The translations under genes were made by a program, and so were the position numbers. From contig NZ_BLRL01000004.1 in NCBI RefSeq assembly GCF_015082335.1, positions 62,001 through 126,000 on the forward strand: 64,000 bases of DNA. Direction: 5' to 3'. How positions within the stretch are numbered: the stretch's first letter is position 1; every line of letters begins with the position of its first letter. Below the pieces are notes generated by a model. It was not told the origin of the DNA. It ran no database searches and saw only the letters and a program-made list of their open reading frames with translations. The DNA is from Moritella sp. F3 (GTDB taxonomy: Bacteria; Pseudomonadota; Gammaproteobacteria; Enterobacterales; Moritellaceae). This document shows, in pieces, positions 16,225 to 25,470 of this stretch.

Positions 16225-17820
16225 TTAGAACTGGTTCATCGTGTTGTCTTCGCCGCCGGCTTTCAGTGCTGCATCACCAGCAAAGTATTCTTTATGGTCA
16301 TCGCCCATGTCAGAACCTGCCATGTTTTGATGCTTAACACATGCAATCGATTGACGGATTTCTTTACGTTGAACACCTTTCACATAACCCAGCATACCTT
16401 GGTCACCGAAGTACTCTTTCGCTAGGTTATCCGTTGATAGCGCAGCTGTATGGTAAGTTGGTAATGTGATTAGGTGATGGAAAATGCCCGCTTCACGTGC
16501 TGAATCAGCTTGGAATGTACGGATCTTCTCATCAGCTTGGGCTGACAATTCTGTCGTATCGTATTTTTCGTTCATCAAGTCTGCACGGTCATATGCTGAC
16601 ACGTCTTGACCTGCTTCAACCATGATATCAAAGATTTGTTGACGGAAATTAAGTGTCCAGTTGAATGATGGCGAGTTGTTGTAAACAAGTTTCGCATTCG
16701 GTACTACTTTACGGATCTCATTTACCATTGCACCGATTTGACCAACGTGTGGTTTCTCAGTTTCAATCCATAATAAATCAGCGCCACCTTGTAGCGATGT
16801 AATGCAATCTAGTACGCAACGTGCTTCACCCGTGCCTTCTTTAAATTGGAATAAGTTACTTGGTAGACGTTTAGGACGTAATAATTTACCGTCTTTCTTC
16901 AGAATAACATCGCCATTGCCTAGCTCTGCTTGTGTGATCTCATCACAATCAAGGAATGAATTATATTGGTCACCAAGGTCACCCGGTTCATTCGTTACTG
17001 CAATTTGTTTTGTTAGACCAGCGCCTAATGAGTCAGTACGCGCAACAATAACACCGTTGTCGATACCTAGCTCTAGGAATGCGTAACGAACAGCATTGAT
17101 TTTCGCAAGGAAATCTTCATGTGGTACCGTTACTTTACCGTCTTGGTGGCCACATTGTTTTTCATCAGATACCTGGTTTTCGATCTGAATACAGCATGCA
17201 CCCGCTTCAATCATTTTCTTAGCAAGAAGGTATGTTGCTTCTGCGTTACCAAAACCTGCATCGATATCAGCAATGATTGGCACAACGTGCGTCACGTGGT
17301 TGTCAATCTTGTCTTGTGTATCAGCTACTTTAGCTGAATCGCCCGCATCTCTTGCTGCGTCTAGTTCACGGAATAAACCGCCTAATTCACGTGCGTCTGC
17401 TTGACGAAGGAATGTGTATAGTTCTTCGATTAGTGCTGAAACAGATGTTTTTTCATGCATTGATTGGTCTGGTAATGGACCAAACTCAGAGCGTAATGCA
17501 GCAACCATCCAACCTGAAAGGTAAAGATAACGACGGTCAGTATTGTTTTCAAAATGTTTCTTAATAGAAATCATTTTTTGTTGACCGATAAAACCATGCC
17601 AGCAACCTAAAGACTGCGTGTACAGTGAAGAATCATTATCGTAGTTTTCCATATCAGCACGCATAATGTCAGCTGTGTATTGTGCAATTTCAATACCCGT
17701 TTTGAAACGGTTTTGAGCACGCATACGCGCTGTATATTCTGGGTTAATTGCAGCCCATTTAGAACCATGTTCCGCTTTTAGTGTAGCAACCGAATCGATA
17801 TCAGTGTTGTATGTTGACAT
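16225..17820 (-). CDS. aceA: Isocitrate lyase, long form
   Basis: Splits isocitrate into glyoxylate and succinate, the first step of the glyoxylate shunt used for growth on acetate or fatty acids. The 531-residue length and the catalytic segment EKQCGHQDGKVTVPHEDFL (the KxCGH motif in its KQCGH variant) fit the long bacterial subfamily known from Pseudomonas rather than the shorter E. coli enzyme. Other conserved parts include VVPIIADIDAGFGN, LLWIETEKPHVGQI and VYNNSPSFNWTLNF. A good AAGGGA ribosome-binding site precedes the start. No malate synthase lies next to it. It is divergent from a LysR gene, with a palindromic operator candidate between them. Confidence 0.95.
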   Translation of the reverse strand: MSTYNTDIDSVATLKAEHGSKWAAINPEYTARMRAQNRFKTGIEIAQYTADIMRADMENYDNDSSLYTQSLGCWHGFIGQQKMISIKKHFENNTDRRYLYLSGWMVAALRSEFGPLPDQSMHEKTSVSALIEELYTFLRQADARELGGLFRELDAARDAGDSAKVADTQDKIDNHVTHVVPIIADIDAGFGNAEATYLLAKKMIEAGACCIQIENQVSDEKQCGHQDGKVTVPHEDFLAKINAVRYAFLELGIDNGVIVARTDSLGAGLTKQIAVTNEPGDLGDQYNSFLDCDEITQAELGNGDVILKKDGKLLRPKRLPSNLFQFKEGTGEARCVLDCITSLQGGADLLWIETEKPHVGQIGAMVNEIRKVVPNAKLVYNNSPSFNWTLNFRQQIFDIMVEAGQDVSAYDRADLMNEKYDTTELSAQADEKIRTFQADSAREAGIFHHLITLPTYHTAALSTDNLAKEYFGDQGMLGYVKGVQRKEIRQSIACVKHQNMAGSDMGDDHKEYFAGDAALKAGGEDNTMNQF

Positions 17821-18125
17821 AGCAAATCCCTTACAGTTATCAAATGATGATTAATTAAATTGAAACGCAGCGTCTAAAGCCTTTTATTCGTTTGCGTTTT
17901 GATGAGTTAATATTAAACGCTCAGTAGATATTTAGTTAGTTTATAATTCCTATAGTCGCCATTCACATTGTGAATACATCAGGCTGGTCATTTAGCTTAT
18001 TTATGGTGTATTCTGGCTTAAGTGGTTAGATACGGGCTTATTTGACTAGGTGTCAGCTTTTATGTCACTGAATTAGCGTTGTTTCATTAATGCTTTATCA
18101 AATTTTTATTGTAGGTATTTATTTT
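17821..18125. promoter_or_regulatory. Divergent promoter region between aceA and the LysR gene
   Basis: 305 bp without a gene, AT-rich. Apart from the 15-bp palindrome at 17961-17975 I see no strong repeat, RNA gene or second operator. Confidence 0.5.
17961..17975. promoter_or_regulatory. Perfect 15-bp palindrome, candidate LysR-type operator
   Basis: attcaca-t-tgtgaat is an exact palindrome with one central base. Its core fits the T-N11-A rule of LysR-type regulators. It lies 141 bp from the aceA start and 151 bp from the start of the divergent LysR gene. Confidence 0.55.
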
Positions 18126-19073
18126 ATGAATATATCAGGGATCGATCTTAATTTATTGATTTACTTCGATGTTTTATTACGTGAGAAGAACGTAACCCGC
18201 GCTGCAAGTATGCTTAATATAACGCAACCAGCGATGAGTAACGGATTACGCCGCTTACGGACACTGCTTGACGATCCTGTCTTAGTTCGCACCTCTGGCG
18301 GCATGACTCCAACTGAAAAGGCGCGTAAATTAGCCCCCGTGATCAGAAAGCTACTACTGGAACTTGAAGAAGCCTTACAAGAAGAAAAAGAATTTGATCA
18401 AAGCAGTCATCGTGTGTTTCGTATTATGGCCAGTGACTATGCAGAATCAACACTGATCCCGCGACTGCTGAGTAAGTTAAGTAAAGTTGCGCCAAACATG
18501 ACTGTCGATATTATGACGCCGTCGGATGTGACCTTCCATGATGTAGAGGAAGGTAAGATTGATATGGCGATTAACCGTTTTGATGAATTACCACAATCCT
18601 TCTATCAAAAAACGTTATGGCATGACTCGTTTACCTGCATGATGAATGCAGATAATCCCATCGTAAATAAATTTAATTTAAATCATTACTTAGCATCAAA
18701 ACATGTATGGGTATCGAAGACTGGTTTTGGCGTTGGTGTGGGCATGAATCCACATGATGTACAAAAATTAGGGTGGGTTGATGAAGCATTAGATCGTTTA
18801 GGTAAGAAACGTGATATTAAGGTATTTACCCGTAACTATAATGTCGCGATGCAATTGGCACTGCAAGATGATTTAATCGCGACGTTACCGACGCAGGCTG
18901 CACTTATTCATCAGAATAACAGTGATTACACCTTGCTTGAACCACCATTTCCGATCCCAAATATTGAATTGAAAATGATCTGGAGTCCGCTATTACACCA
19001 TGACGCTAGCCATATTTGGTTCCGTCAACTAGTGCTTGAAGCGGCAACGGAATTACGAACGAGCTCTTTATAA
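18126..19073 (+). CDS. LysR-family transcriptional regulator (beside aceA)
   Basis: 315 residues from the ATG at 18126, which begins MNISGIDLNLLIYFDVLL as typical for this branch; an in-frame ATG at 18090 adds 12 hydrophobic residues and is unlikely. Residues 5-65 form the winged helix-turn-helix (KNVTRAASMLNITQPAMSNGLRRLRTLLDDPVLVR). The rest is a periplasmic-binding-protein-like effector domain (RIMASDYAESTLIPRLLSKL). The opening resembles NodD/LeuO-type members. It is divergent from aceA, so it may control aceA and itself; the effector is unknown. Confidence 0.88.
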   Translation: MNISGIDLNLLIYFDVLLREKNVTRAASMLNITQPAMSNGLRRLRTLLDDPVLVRTSGGMTPTEKARKLAPVIRKLLLELEEALQEEKEFDQSSHRVFRIMASDYAESTLIPRLLSKLSKVAPNMTVDIMTPSDVTFHDVEEGKIDMAINRFDELPQSFYQKTLWHDSFTCMMNADNPIVNKFNLNHYLASKHVWVSKTGFGVGVGMNPHDVQKLGWVDEALDRLGKKRDIKVFTRNYNVAMQLALQDDLIATLPTQAALIHQNNSDYTLLEPPFPIPNIELKMIWSPLLHHDASHIWFRQLVLEAATELRTSSL

Positions 19074-19113
19074 GGGTTGGCTGAGAATAGTTTATTCGAC
19101 TTTTTAATATACG

Positions 19114-19767
19114 TTAATATTGTTGGATCTCTAGGCTGCTGATCACGTGGTGGCCATCGGTGACTTGCTGGCTTAGTTGATACATGGCATTGGCAAGTTG
19201 GTCGATGGCTATCGGTTTTTGCTGCTTTAATAACGGTAAAGGCAACAGAGATAATATTGCTAGCGGGTAATAAGCGATCGCTTCCATTAATCTGAATTCG
19301 TCACGTTTACCGTGTAACAGTGTGGGTTGATAAAGGAATAAAGCGGTGAGTGGTAATTGACGTAATAACTGCTCTGTTTCACCTTTAGTTTGTAAGTAAC
19401 TACTTGCAGATTTAGCGTTGGCACCGACAGCACTGATCACATGTAGTTGTGCCTTGGTGTTATTTGCAACCCAAGTACCAAAGTTAACAATATAGTCTTT
19501 ATCAACTTGTCTAAATGCGGCTAATGAGCCAGCCTTTTTACGCGTTGTACCGAGACAACAATAAGCACAATCAATGTCAGCGGTGATGTCTAACGTATTA
19601 AACTGGGCTAAATCGAGCGTAAACTCAGTCACTTTATCAAGGTGCGCAAAAGCTGTTTTACGATAATGGACAACATAGATATTTTCAACAGTCGGATCAT
19701 GCATTAACTGCTGCATGAGTTGCTTGCCTGTTGCGCCTGTCGCACCAACAATAATGACGTTTTTCAT
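19114..19767 (-). CDS. NAD(P)-binding Rossmann-fold protein (atypical short-chain dehydrogenase)
   Basis: 217 residues beginning MKNVIIVGATGATGKQLMQQL, the glycine-rich dinucleotide-binding loop GATGATG. Later segments DIDCAYCCLGTTRKKAGS, QVDKDYIVNFG and HVISAVGANAKSASSYLQTKGETEQLL match the HTATIP2/NmrA-like family, with a YxxxK-like YLQTKGE motif. Likely a cytoplasmic oxidoreductase or redox sensor; substrate unknown. It lies 49 bp downstream of ruvX on the same strand, and the start has an AAGGAA-type ribosome-binding site. Confidence 0.8.
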   Translation of the reverse strand: MKNVIIVGATGATGKQLMQQLMHDPTVENIYVVHYRKTAFAHLDKVTEFTLDLAQFNTLDITADIDCAYCCLGTTRKKAGSLAAFRQVDKDYIVNFGTWVANNTKAQLHVISAVGANAKSASSYLQTKGETEQLLRQLPLTALFLYQPTLLHGKRDEFRLMEAIAYYPLAILSLLPLPLLKQQKPIAIDQLANAMYQLSQQVTDGHHVISSLEIQQY

Positions 19768-19816
19768 GGAACTTCCTTTATGAGTGCCTTGTGTAATTAC
19801 CGTCGGTGCTATTAAC

Positions 19817-20263
19817 CTAAAGCTCTGCGCCGTATTGTGCTTCCATCCAGCTTTCTAAAATCACCATGGCAGAGGCACTGTCAATTGCGCCTTTTTGCAG
19901 GGCTTTAAAACCGCCTTCTTCAAACAAGCGGGCTTTGGCATCTTTCGTTGTTAAGCGTTCGTCATGCATTTCGGTTTTAACATTAAAACGGCCTGTTAAA
20001 CGATTCGCGAATTTAGTCGCACGCTTCGTGATCTCTTGCTCGGTACCATCCATGTTAAGTGGTTTACCAACAATAACCAGATCTGGTTGCCATTCTTTGA
20101 TCTGTTGTTCGATTAGATCCCAATCAGGAATACCATCATTCGCTTTAAATGCCACAAGCGGTCGTGCTGTGCCAGTGAGCTCTTGACCAACGGCGATACC
20201 AATACTTTTAGTTCCGAAATCAAAACCAAGTAAGGTCCTTTGTCCGTTTTCTGCATTACTCAT
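19817..20263 (-). CDS. ruvX: RuvX/YqgF Holliday junction resolvase-like nuclease
   Basis: 148 residues starting [27 protein letters not shown]. The ATG at 20263 is preferred over an upstream in-frame start because GGAG lies 6 nt before it. The RNase H-like fold is shown by [36 protein letters not shown] and the terminal [13 protein letters not shown], which carry the conserved acidic residues. The family acts in 16S rRNA maturation and/or resolution of Holliday junctions. It follows yqgE, as in E. coli and most gammaproteobacteria. Confidence 0.93.
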   Translation of the reverse strand: MSNAENGQRTLLGFDFGTKSIGIAVGQELTGTARPLVAFKANDGIPDWDLIEQQIKEWQPDLVIVGKPLNMDGTEQEITKRATKFANRLTGRFNVKTEMHDERLTTKDAKARLFEEGGFKALQKGAIDSASAMVILESWMEAQYGAEL

Positions 20264-20300
20264 ATTCTTCTCCGTAGGCACTTTTAATTACTTAGATATA

Positions 20301-20882
20301 TTAAGAGTGTCCTACCTGACTAGATAATTGGCTGACGTCGATACCTATTTTCTGTACGGCCTGTTCCCAGCGTTGGTGTACTGGCACGTTAAATAGAATA
20401 TTTTCGTCGGCATTAATGGTTAACCAGCTGTTGTCTGCTATTTCTTGCTCTAACTGGCCTTTAGTCCAACCGGAATAACCTAACGCGACGATATACTTGT
20501 CAGGTTGTTTGTTGGTACCAAGTGTTGCTAACACATCAAGTGATGACGTGATCATCAATTCATCATTGATTTGTAAACTCGAGCTAAAACCTGGATAGGC
20601 AGTATGCAATACAAAACCACGGTCTTCAGATACTGGACCGCCTTTAAATACCGGTTCGTCGATGGTTTTTTTAGACTCTGGCTGTGCAGCTGTCTCGTCG
20701 TCGAGATCTGGCTCAATAGTTTGTGATAATAACTCATCGATAGAAATATTGACGGGCAGATTGATGATGATACCCATCGCACCGTCATTATTATGCTCAC
20801 AAATATAGATAACAGAGCGTTCAAAAATGCCATCTTTCATGCTTGGCATTGCGATAAGGAAGTGATCTTGCAAAGAGTCCAT
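20301..20882 (-). CDS. yqgE: YqgE/AlgH family protein
   Basis: 193 residues from the ATG at 20882 (MDSLQDHFLIAMPSMKDG, the family's typical opening); an AAGGTAGG motif precedes it, whereas the longer frame to 20927 adds an unusual N-terminus. Conserved segments are FERSVIYICEHNNDGAMGIIINLP, VFKGGPVSEDRGFVLHT and ALGYSGWTKGQLEQEIADNSWL. Members are cytoplasmic and of unclear biochemical role; AlgH in Pseudomonas was linked to alginate regulation. It lies between gshB and ruvX, the conserved order. Confidence 0.93.
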   Translation of the reverse strand: MDSLQDHFLIAMPSMKDGIFERSVIYICEHNNDGAMGIIINLPVNISIDELLSQTIEPDLDDETAAQPESKKTIDEPVFKGGPVSEDRGFVLHTAYPGFSSSLQINDELMITSSLDVLATLGTNKQPDKYIVALGYSGWTKGQLEQEIADNSWLTINADENILFNVPVHQRWEQAVQKIGIDVSQLSSQVGHS

Positions 20883-20983
20883 AGGCCTACCTTTTGTTGT
20901 TAGCAGTGAATTTATTATGGCAGACAATCATAGCTTAAGCGGTGAAATTAACGATAAGCTATAATTTATTTTAGCTTTAGCTT

Positions 20984-21014
20984 GGCTCTTTATTTGATTA
21001 GCGATTAAAGAGCC
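20984..21014 (-). other. Stem-loop downstream of gshB
   Basis: ggctcttta (20984-20992) and taaagagcc (21006-21014) are exact reverse complements with a 13-nt loop, just past the gshB stop. No U-tract follows on the minus strand, so it may be an attenuator or mRNA-processing hairpin ahead of yqgE. Confidence 0.45.
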
Positions 21015-21023
21015 GCTGGTAAA

Positions 21024-21977
21024 TTAAGCTTTGTTTAAACGTACTTCAATCGCATCCATCAACATACCTGTGATGCTAACATCATAAGCAGTTTCGATTT
21101 CACGAATACAAGTAGGGCTAGTCACGTTGATTTCAGTTAGCTTGTCGCCAATCACGTCTAGACCAACAAAAATCAGGCCTTTTTCTTTTAATTTAGGCCC
21201 TAATGCTTTGGCAATTTTCCAATCACTTTCAGACAATGGGCGTGCTTCACCACGACCGCCAGCTGCGATATTACCACGCGTTTCACCACTTGCTGGGATA
21301 CGAGCTAGGCAATACGGTACTGGTTCGCCATCAATGACTAAGATGCGTTTGTCGCCATCTTTAATATCTGGAATGAATTTTTGGGCCATGCAGTAACGCG
21401 TTTCATGTTCAGTCAATGTTTCGATGATCACGCTAACATTTTTATCTTGTTCGTTAAGACGGAAAATTGATGCGCCGCCCATGCCATCTAATGGCTTTAA
21501 GATCACATCTTTGTGTTCGTTATGGAACGCACGTAATTTGTCTTTACGACGTGTTACTAGCGTCGTTGGCGTGAATTCACTAAACCATGCGGTGTACAGT
21601 TTTTCATTCGCATCACGTAGGCTTTGTGGTTTGTTAACAATTAATGTGCCTTCGTCTTCAGCGCGTTCAAGCATGTAAGTGGCGTAAACAAATTCAGTGT
21701 CAAACGGAGGATCTTTACGCATTAATACTACGTCTAAATCTGAAATTAGGTGGTTAGTTTCTTCACCTAGTTCGTACCAGTTTGCTGGGTCTTGTTGTAC
21801 TTTCAATGAACGAGACGCAGCATATGCACGGCCTTCAAGCATAAATAGGTCTTGCATTTCCATGTAGAAAAGTTCGTAACCACGGTTTTGCGCTTCCATT
21901 AACATTGCAAAGCTAGAGTCTTTTTTAATGTTGATGTCTGCAATGGGATCCATCACGATGCCAAGTTTAATTGTCAT
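21024..21977 (-). CDS. gshB: Glutathione synthetase
   Basis: ATP-grasp enzyme joining gamma-glutamylcysteine and glycine to give glutathione; cytoplasmic. The 317 residues start MTIKLGIVMDPIADINIKKDSSF, as in E. coli GshB. Conserved ATP-grasp segments are DVILKPLDGMGGASIFRL, MAQKFIPDIKDGDKRILVIDG, GNIAAGGRGEARPLSE and GLIFVGLDVIGDKLTEINVTSPTC. The gene lies 10 bp after rsmE and ahead of yqgE; these genes probably share a transcript. Confidence 0.96.
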   Translation of the reverse strand: MTIKLGIVMDPIADINIKKDSSFAMLMEAQNRGYELFYMEMQDLFMLEGRAYAASRSLKVQQDPANWYELGEETNHLISDLDVVLMRKDPPFDTEFVYATYMLERAEDEGTLIVNKPQSLRDANEKLYTAWFSEFTPTTLVTRRKDKLRAFHNEHKDVILKPLDGMGGASIFRLNEQDKNVSVIIETLTEHETRYCMAQKFIPDIKDGDKRILVIDGEPVPYCLARIPASGETRGNIAAGGRGEARPLSESDWKIAKALGPKLKEKGLIFVGLDVIGDKLTEINVTSPTCIREIETAYDVSITGMLMDAIEVRLNKA

Positions 21978-21987
21978 ATTCTTTATC

Positions 21988-22719
21988 CTATCCTAAATCG
22001 CCAAAGCGGCATTGTAGTGCGGTGATCGCCGTTAATGCTGCTGTTTCTGTTCGTAATACTCGAGGACCTAATAACGTTTCTTCAAAGTTAAATTGCTCTG
22101 TCATGCTAATTTCATCCGCAGATAAACCGCCTTCAGGACCAATTAACAAACGCACGCCATTAGTCGGCTCGGGTAAGGTGTTAATACTGTATTTTGCGCG
22201 TGGGTGCAGATTCAATTTAAGTTCTGTTGTTTCTTCTGCTGCCCAGTCTTTTAACTGTTTTGGTGCTAATACTTGTGGCACAAAGTTACGGCCACTTTGT
22301 TCGCACGCAGAAATGACAATTTTTTGCCATTGCTGTACTTTTTTCTCTAAACGTTCGCCAGATAACTTAACACCACAACGCTCACTAAACAGTGGCGTGA
22401 TAGTTGTTACACCCAGTTCGACCGATTTTTGAATGGTGAAGTCCATTTTTTCGCCACGCGAGATCGCTTGACCAAGGTGGATTTTTAATGGAGATTCACT
22501 GTTAATATCTTGGAATTCATCAATGTGAACTGTCACTGATTTTTTTGTGGTTTGTTCAATTGTGGCTTGGTACTGGCCACCTTTACCGTTAAATAAAGTT
22601 AGCGTATCACCGGTTGTCATGCGTAGTACACGACCAACATGGCCTGCGCCGTCTGGTGATAATTCAAAGCTAGAACCTACGATTAGTTCGCCGGATTCGA
22701 AGATGCGAGGATGACGCAT
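21988..22719 (-). CDS. rsmE: 16S rRNA (uracil1498-N3)-methyltransferase RsmE
   Basis: 243-residue SPOUT-class methyltransferase that methylates U1498 of 16S rRNA. It begins [12 protein letters not shown] and contains an N-terminal PUA-like part ([23 protein letters not shown]). The C-terminal trefoil-knot SAM site reads [15 protein letters not shown] and [16 protein letters not shown], the diagnostic GPEGG and LG.RILRTETA motifs. It is first of the rsmE-gshB-yqgE-ruvX group. The divergent neighbour is dsdA. Confidence 0.96.
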   Translation of the reverse strand: MRHPRIFESGELIVGSSFELSPDGAGHVGRVLRMTTGDTLTLFNGKGGQYQATIEQTTKKSVTVHIDEFQDINSESPLKIHLGQAISRGEKMDFTIQKSVELGVTTITPLFSERCGVKLSGERLEKKVQQWQKIVISACEQSGRNFVPQVLAPKQLKDWAAEETTELKLNLHPRAKYSINTLPEPTNGVRLLIGPEGGLSADEISMTEQFNFEETLLGPRVLRTETAALTAITALQCRFGDLG

Positions 22720-22955
22720 GCTGGTTACCTTTATTTAAATATGTAGTTAATAAAATGATTATACCCACTTTTTTTATGAGCAGATGAAATTTATCGGTTA
22801 ACAAAAAAAATAGTTGCTTATGGACGTCGTCATCGAGGTGATGATTGTCTCATTTATGGCATCGTCAGATTCATCCTAAGGCTAAAAATTGATCCTTTGT
22901 TCGTATTAGTAGAGTCAATGCATACTATTTTTAATCGTCTAATGAAGAGTATGTG

Positions 22956-24284
22956 ATGAACAATACGCGAATAATACAACTAATAAATGAGTTTCCATTG
23001 CTGGAATTACTGATAGATCTTCAACCGTTGAGTTGGTTCAATCCGAAGGTAACGAGCTATGTCGAGGCTTTACCTTATGTTGGCTTAACCGCGCTTGATG
23101 TACAAGATGCCAGTGACCGCTTATTACGTTTTGCGCCTTTTCTATGCCTGGCATTTCCAGAAACACAAGAAAGTAACGGTATTATAGAGTCTCCGTTGCA
23201 GGCTATACCGCTGATGCAAACGGCGTTAGGCAAACACTATCAGGTTGATTTACTTGGTCGAATGATGATTAAACTTGATGCTCAATTACCAATATCGGGT
23301 TCAATTAAAGCGCGAGGTGGTATTTATGAAGTACTACAGCATGCAGAGAAATTGGCCATATCAGCGGGCATACTGGGTGTCGATGATGATTATAGCAAAA
23401 TTAATACGCCACAATTTAAGGCATTTTTCAGTCAATATAAAATTGCAGTCGGCTCAACAGGCAACTTAGGGTTATCGATTGGTATTATAGGTGCTAGCTT
23501 AGGCTTTCAGGTTAGTGTGCATATGTCTGCTGATGCAAGACAATGGAAAAAAGATCGCTTGCGCCACCATGGCGTGAATGTGGTTGAGTATCAATCTGAC
23601 TACAGCATTGCGGTTGAAAAGGGTCGTGAAGAAGCATTGCAAGACCCGTTCTGTCATTTTATTGATGATGAAAACTCGACGTCGTTGTTTTTAGGTTATG
23701 CGGTTGCTGGAGAGCGCTTAAAGCAGCAGTTTGATGAACAAGGAATCGTTGTTGATGCCGAGCATCCGTTATTTGTTTATTTACCTTGTGGTGTTGGTGG
23801 CGGCCCTGGTGGCGTTGCGTTTGGTCTTAAATTAGCTTTTGGCGATGATGTGCATTGTATTTTTGCAGAACCGACTCATTCACCGTGTATGTTGTTAGGT
23901 GTTTATACTGGCTTGCATGATCAGATCTCAGTGCAAGATCTTGGTATAGATAATGTCACTGCTGCAGACGGTCTTGCTGTTGGTCGCGCTTCGGGTTTTA
24001 TTGGTAAAGCAATGGAGCGAATGCTAGATGGTTATATTACGTTAACTGATGCCGATATGTATCAGCTACTAGGGTTGATACATAAGACTGAACTGCTTAA
24101 ATTAGAACCCTCTGCGCTGGCTGGTATGCCTGGAATTGTCCATGTGACCAATAATGCTGATTACCTTGCACGAATGCAACTTGATGATAAATTAGCGAAT
24201 GCGACCCATTTAGTCTGGGCTACTGGCGGTGGTATGGTGCCAGAGTCAGAAATGGCTGCCTATTTACAAAAAGCTAAAAGCTGA
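22956..24284 (+). CDS. dsdA: D-serine dehydratase (D-serine ammonia-lyase)
   Basis: PLP enzyme that deaminates D-serine to pyruvate and ammonia, removing a growth-inhibiting D-amino acid. 442 residues from the ATG at 22956, with GAAGAG 6 nt upstream; a GTG one codon earlier is possible. The PLP lysine lies in [31 protein letters not shown] (phosphate loop) and [17 protein letters not shown] (second Gly-rich loop) are characteristic of DsdA. The regulator gene dsdC follows in the same direction after a palindrome-rich spacer; no dsdX transporter gene is adjacent, unlike E. coli. Confidence 0.95.
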   Translation: MNNTRIIQLINEFPLLELLIDLQPLSWFNPKVTSYVEALPYVGLTALDVQDASDRLLRFAPFLCLAFPETQESNGIIESPLQAIPLMQTALGKHYQVDLLGRMMIKLDAQLPISGSIKARGGIYEVLQHAEKLAISAGILGVDDDYSKINTPQFKAFFSQYKIAVGSTGNLGLSIGIIGASLGFQVSVHMSADARQWKKDRLRHHGVNVVEYQSDYSIAVEKGREEALQDPFCHFIDDENSTSLFLGYAVAGERLKQQFDEQGIVVDAEHPLFVYLPCGVGGGPGGVAFGLKLAFGDDVHCIFAEPTHSPCMLLGVYTGLHDQISVQDLGIDNVTAADGLAVGRASGFIGKAMERMLDGYITLTDADMYQLLGLIHKTELLKLEPSALAGMPGIVHVTNNADYLARMQLDDKLANATHLVWATGGGMVPESEMAAYLQKAKS

Positions 24285-24301
24285 ACATTTTTAGCTCCGG
24301 T

Positions 24302-24413
24302 CTGTTAAATTCAAGGGCTGTCTAATCGCAAACCGCCCTTGTAAATCAAGGCTTCATAACGCCGAAGATTCCTTCTTTCGGCTTGCCCTGCGGGAGGCTC
24401 GCTTGAATAACAG
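24302..24413. repeat. Palindrome-rich element of about 112 bp between dsdA and dsdC
   Basis: The ends are imperfect inverted repeats: ctgttaaattcaag (24302-24315) and cttgaataacag (24402-24413) match apart from a 2-base insertion. Inside are a perfect 7-bp hairpin (caagggc 24312-24318 with gcccttg 24335-24341) and an 8-bp hairpin with one bulge (gccgaaga 24361-24368 with tctttcggc 24374-24382). This layout suggests a REP/MITE-like mobile or structural element. No second copy was seen in the window. Confidence 0.5.
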
Positions 24414-24526
24414 AACTGCGTTACAATATTTGAAAATGGAATAACCATTATCTGTATATTGTGCCTTGCTCTGATATCCCTGCGAGTCTCTGATATAGCA
24501 TCTTGAAGGAGTTTGGGTATTAAGTT

Positions 24527-25462
24527 ATGGAATTAACATTCGCCAGTCCTAAACAATTTAGCGGTAGCCAATTAGCTAACCTAGATACCTTTGTAAAATC
24601 TGCGCAGTACGGCTCATTTACACAAGCGGCGGAGGTGCTGTGTCTCACCCCGAGCGCAGTGAGTCACCGTATTGCTAAGCTAGAGCAAGAACTTGGTTTT
24701 AAGCTATTTCATCGTTTGCATAAACAGCTTAAATTGACTGCTGAAGGCGCTCGCTTATGCCGCAGTTGCGAGCAATTGTTTGGTGCATTGGATGAAGAGT
24801 TAAATGATATTCGTAGTAATGAACTTTCTGGTCGTTTGACCATTTATGCTCGTCCGTCTATTTCGCTGTGCTGGCTGGTACCTCGAATCCATGACTTTCA
24901 CCGCCTGTACCCGGCTATTCAGTTGGATATTCTGACCGGTAATGATGATATTAATTTTCAAACCGAATTTATTGATGTTGCGCTTTATTATACTTCGGGT
25001 CCCTTTCCTGGATTATCGAACATCGAATTAATGTCAGAAGAAGTCACGCCAGTTTGTTCTCCCGCTTACGCAGAGTTACACAATTTGATGGATAGTCCCG
25101 ACAATATTCGTCATTGCAGCTTATTGCATGATTGTAAGGCTTGGCCACAAGCGGCTTATAATGCGGAATGGCTAGAATGGGTTGAACGTCATCAGGTAAG
25201 CGGGGTTAATTATAATCGCGGTTTAAGCTTTGATCGTTCCGATTTAGCGATGGTTGCCGCGATTAATAATGCCGGTTTGGCGATTGGTCGTAAGCGTCTA
25301 GTTGATAAACATTTACGCAGTGGTGAGTTAGTCGCGCCCTTTCCTGCGCTCACCAGTCCTGCCACGTATCAATATCACGCAGTATATAGCGCAGATATAA
25401 CACCTAATCCACGCGTTAAGGTGTTATTAGCTTGGTTACAACAGCAGGCTGATAAGTTTTAA
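24527..25462 (+). CDS. dsdC: LysR-family regulator of D-serine catabolism (DsdC)
   Basis: 311 residues closely resembling E. coli DsdC. The helix-turn-helix is FTQAAEVLCLTPSAVSHRIAKLEQELGFKLF. The effector domain shares GRLTIYARPSISLCWLVPRI, LDILTGNDDINFQ, EEVTPVCSPAYAE, LLHDCKAWP, LSFDRSDLAMVAAINNAGLAIGRKRL and SGELVAPF with DsdC. DsdC activates dsdXA in the presence of D-serine. Here it lies downstream of dsdA in the same direction instead of divergent. An AAGGAG ribosome-binding site lies about 14 nt upstream of the ATG, a little far. Confidence 0.9.
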   Translation: MELTFASPKQFSGSQLANLDTFVKSAQYGSFTQAAEVLCLTPSAVSHRIAKLEQELGFKLFHRLHKQLKLTAEGARLCRSCEQLFGALDEELNDIRSNELSGRLTIYARPSISLCWLVPRIHDFHRLYPAIQLDILTGNDDINFQTEFIDVALYYTSGPFPGLSNIELMSEEVTPVCSPAYAELHNLMDSPDNIRHCSLLHDCKAWPQAAYNAEWLEWVERHQVSGVNYNRGLSFDRSDLAMVAAINNAGLAIGRKRLVDKHLRSGELVAPFPALTSPATYQYHAVYSADITPNPRVKVLLAWLQQQADKF

Positions 25463-25470
25463 TGATGTGG

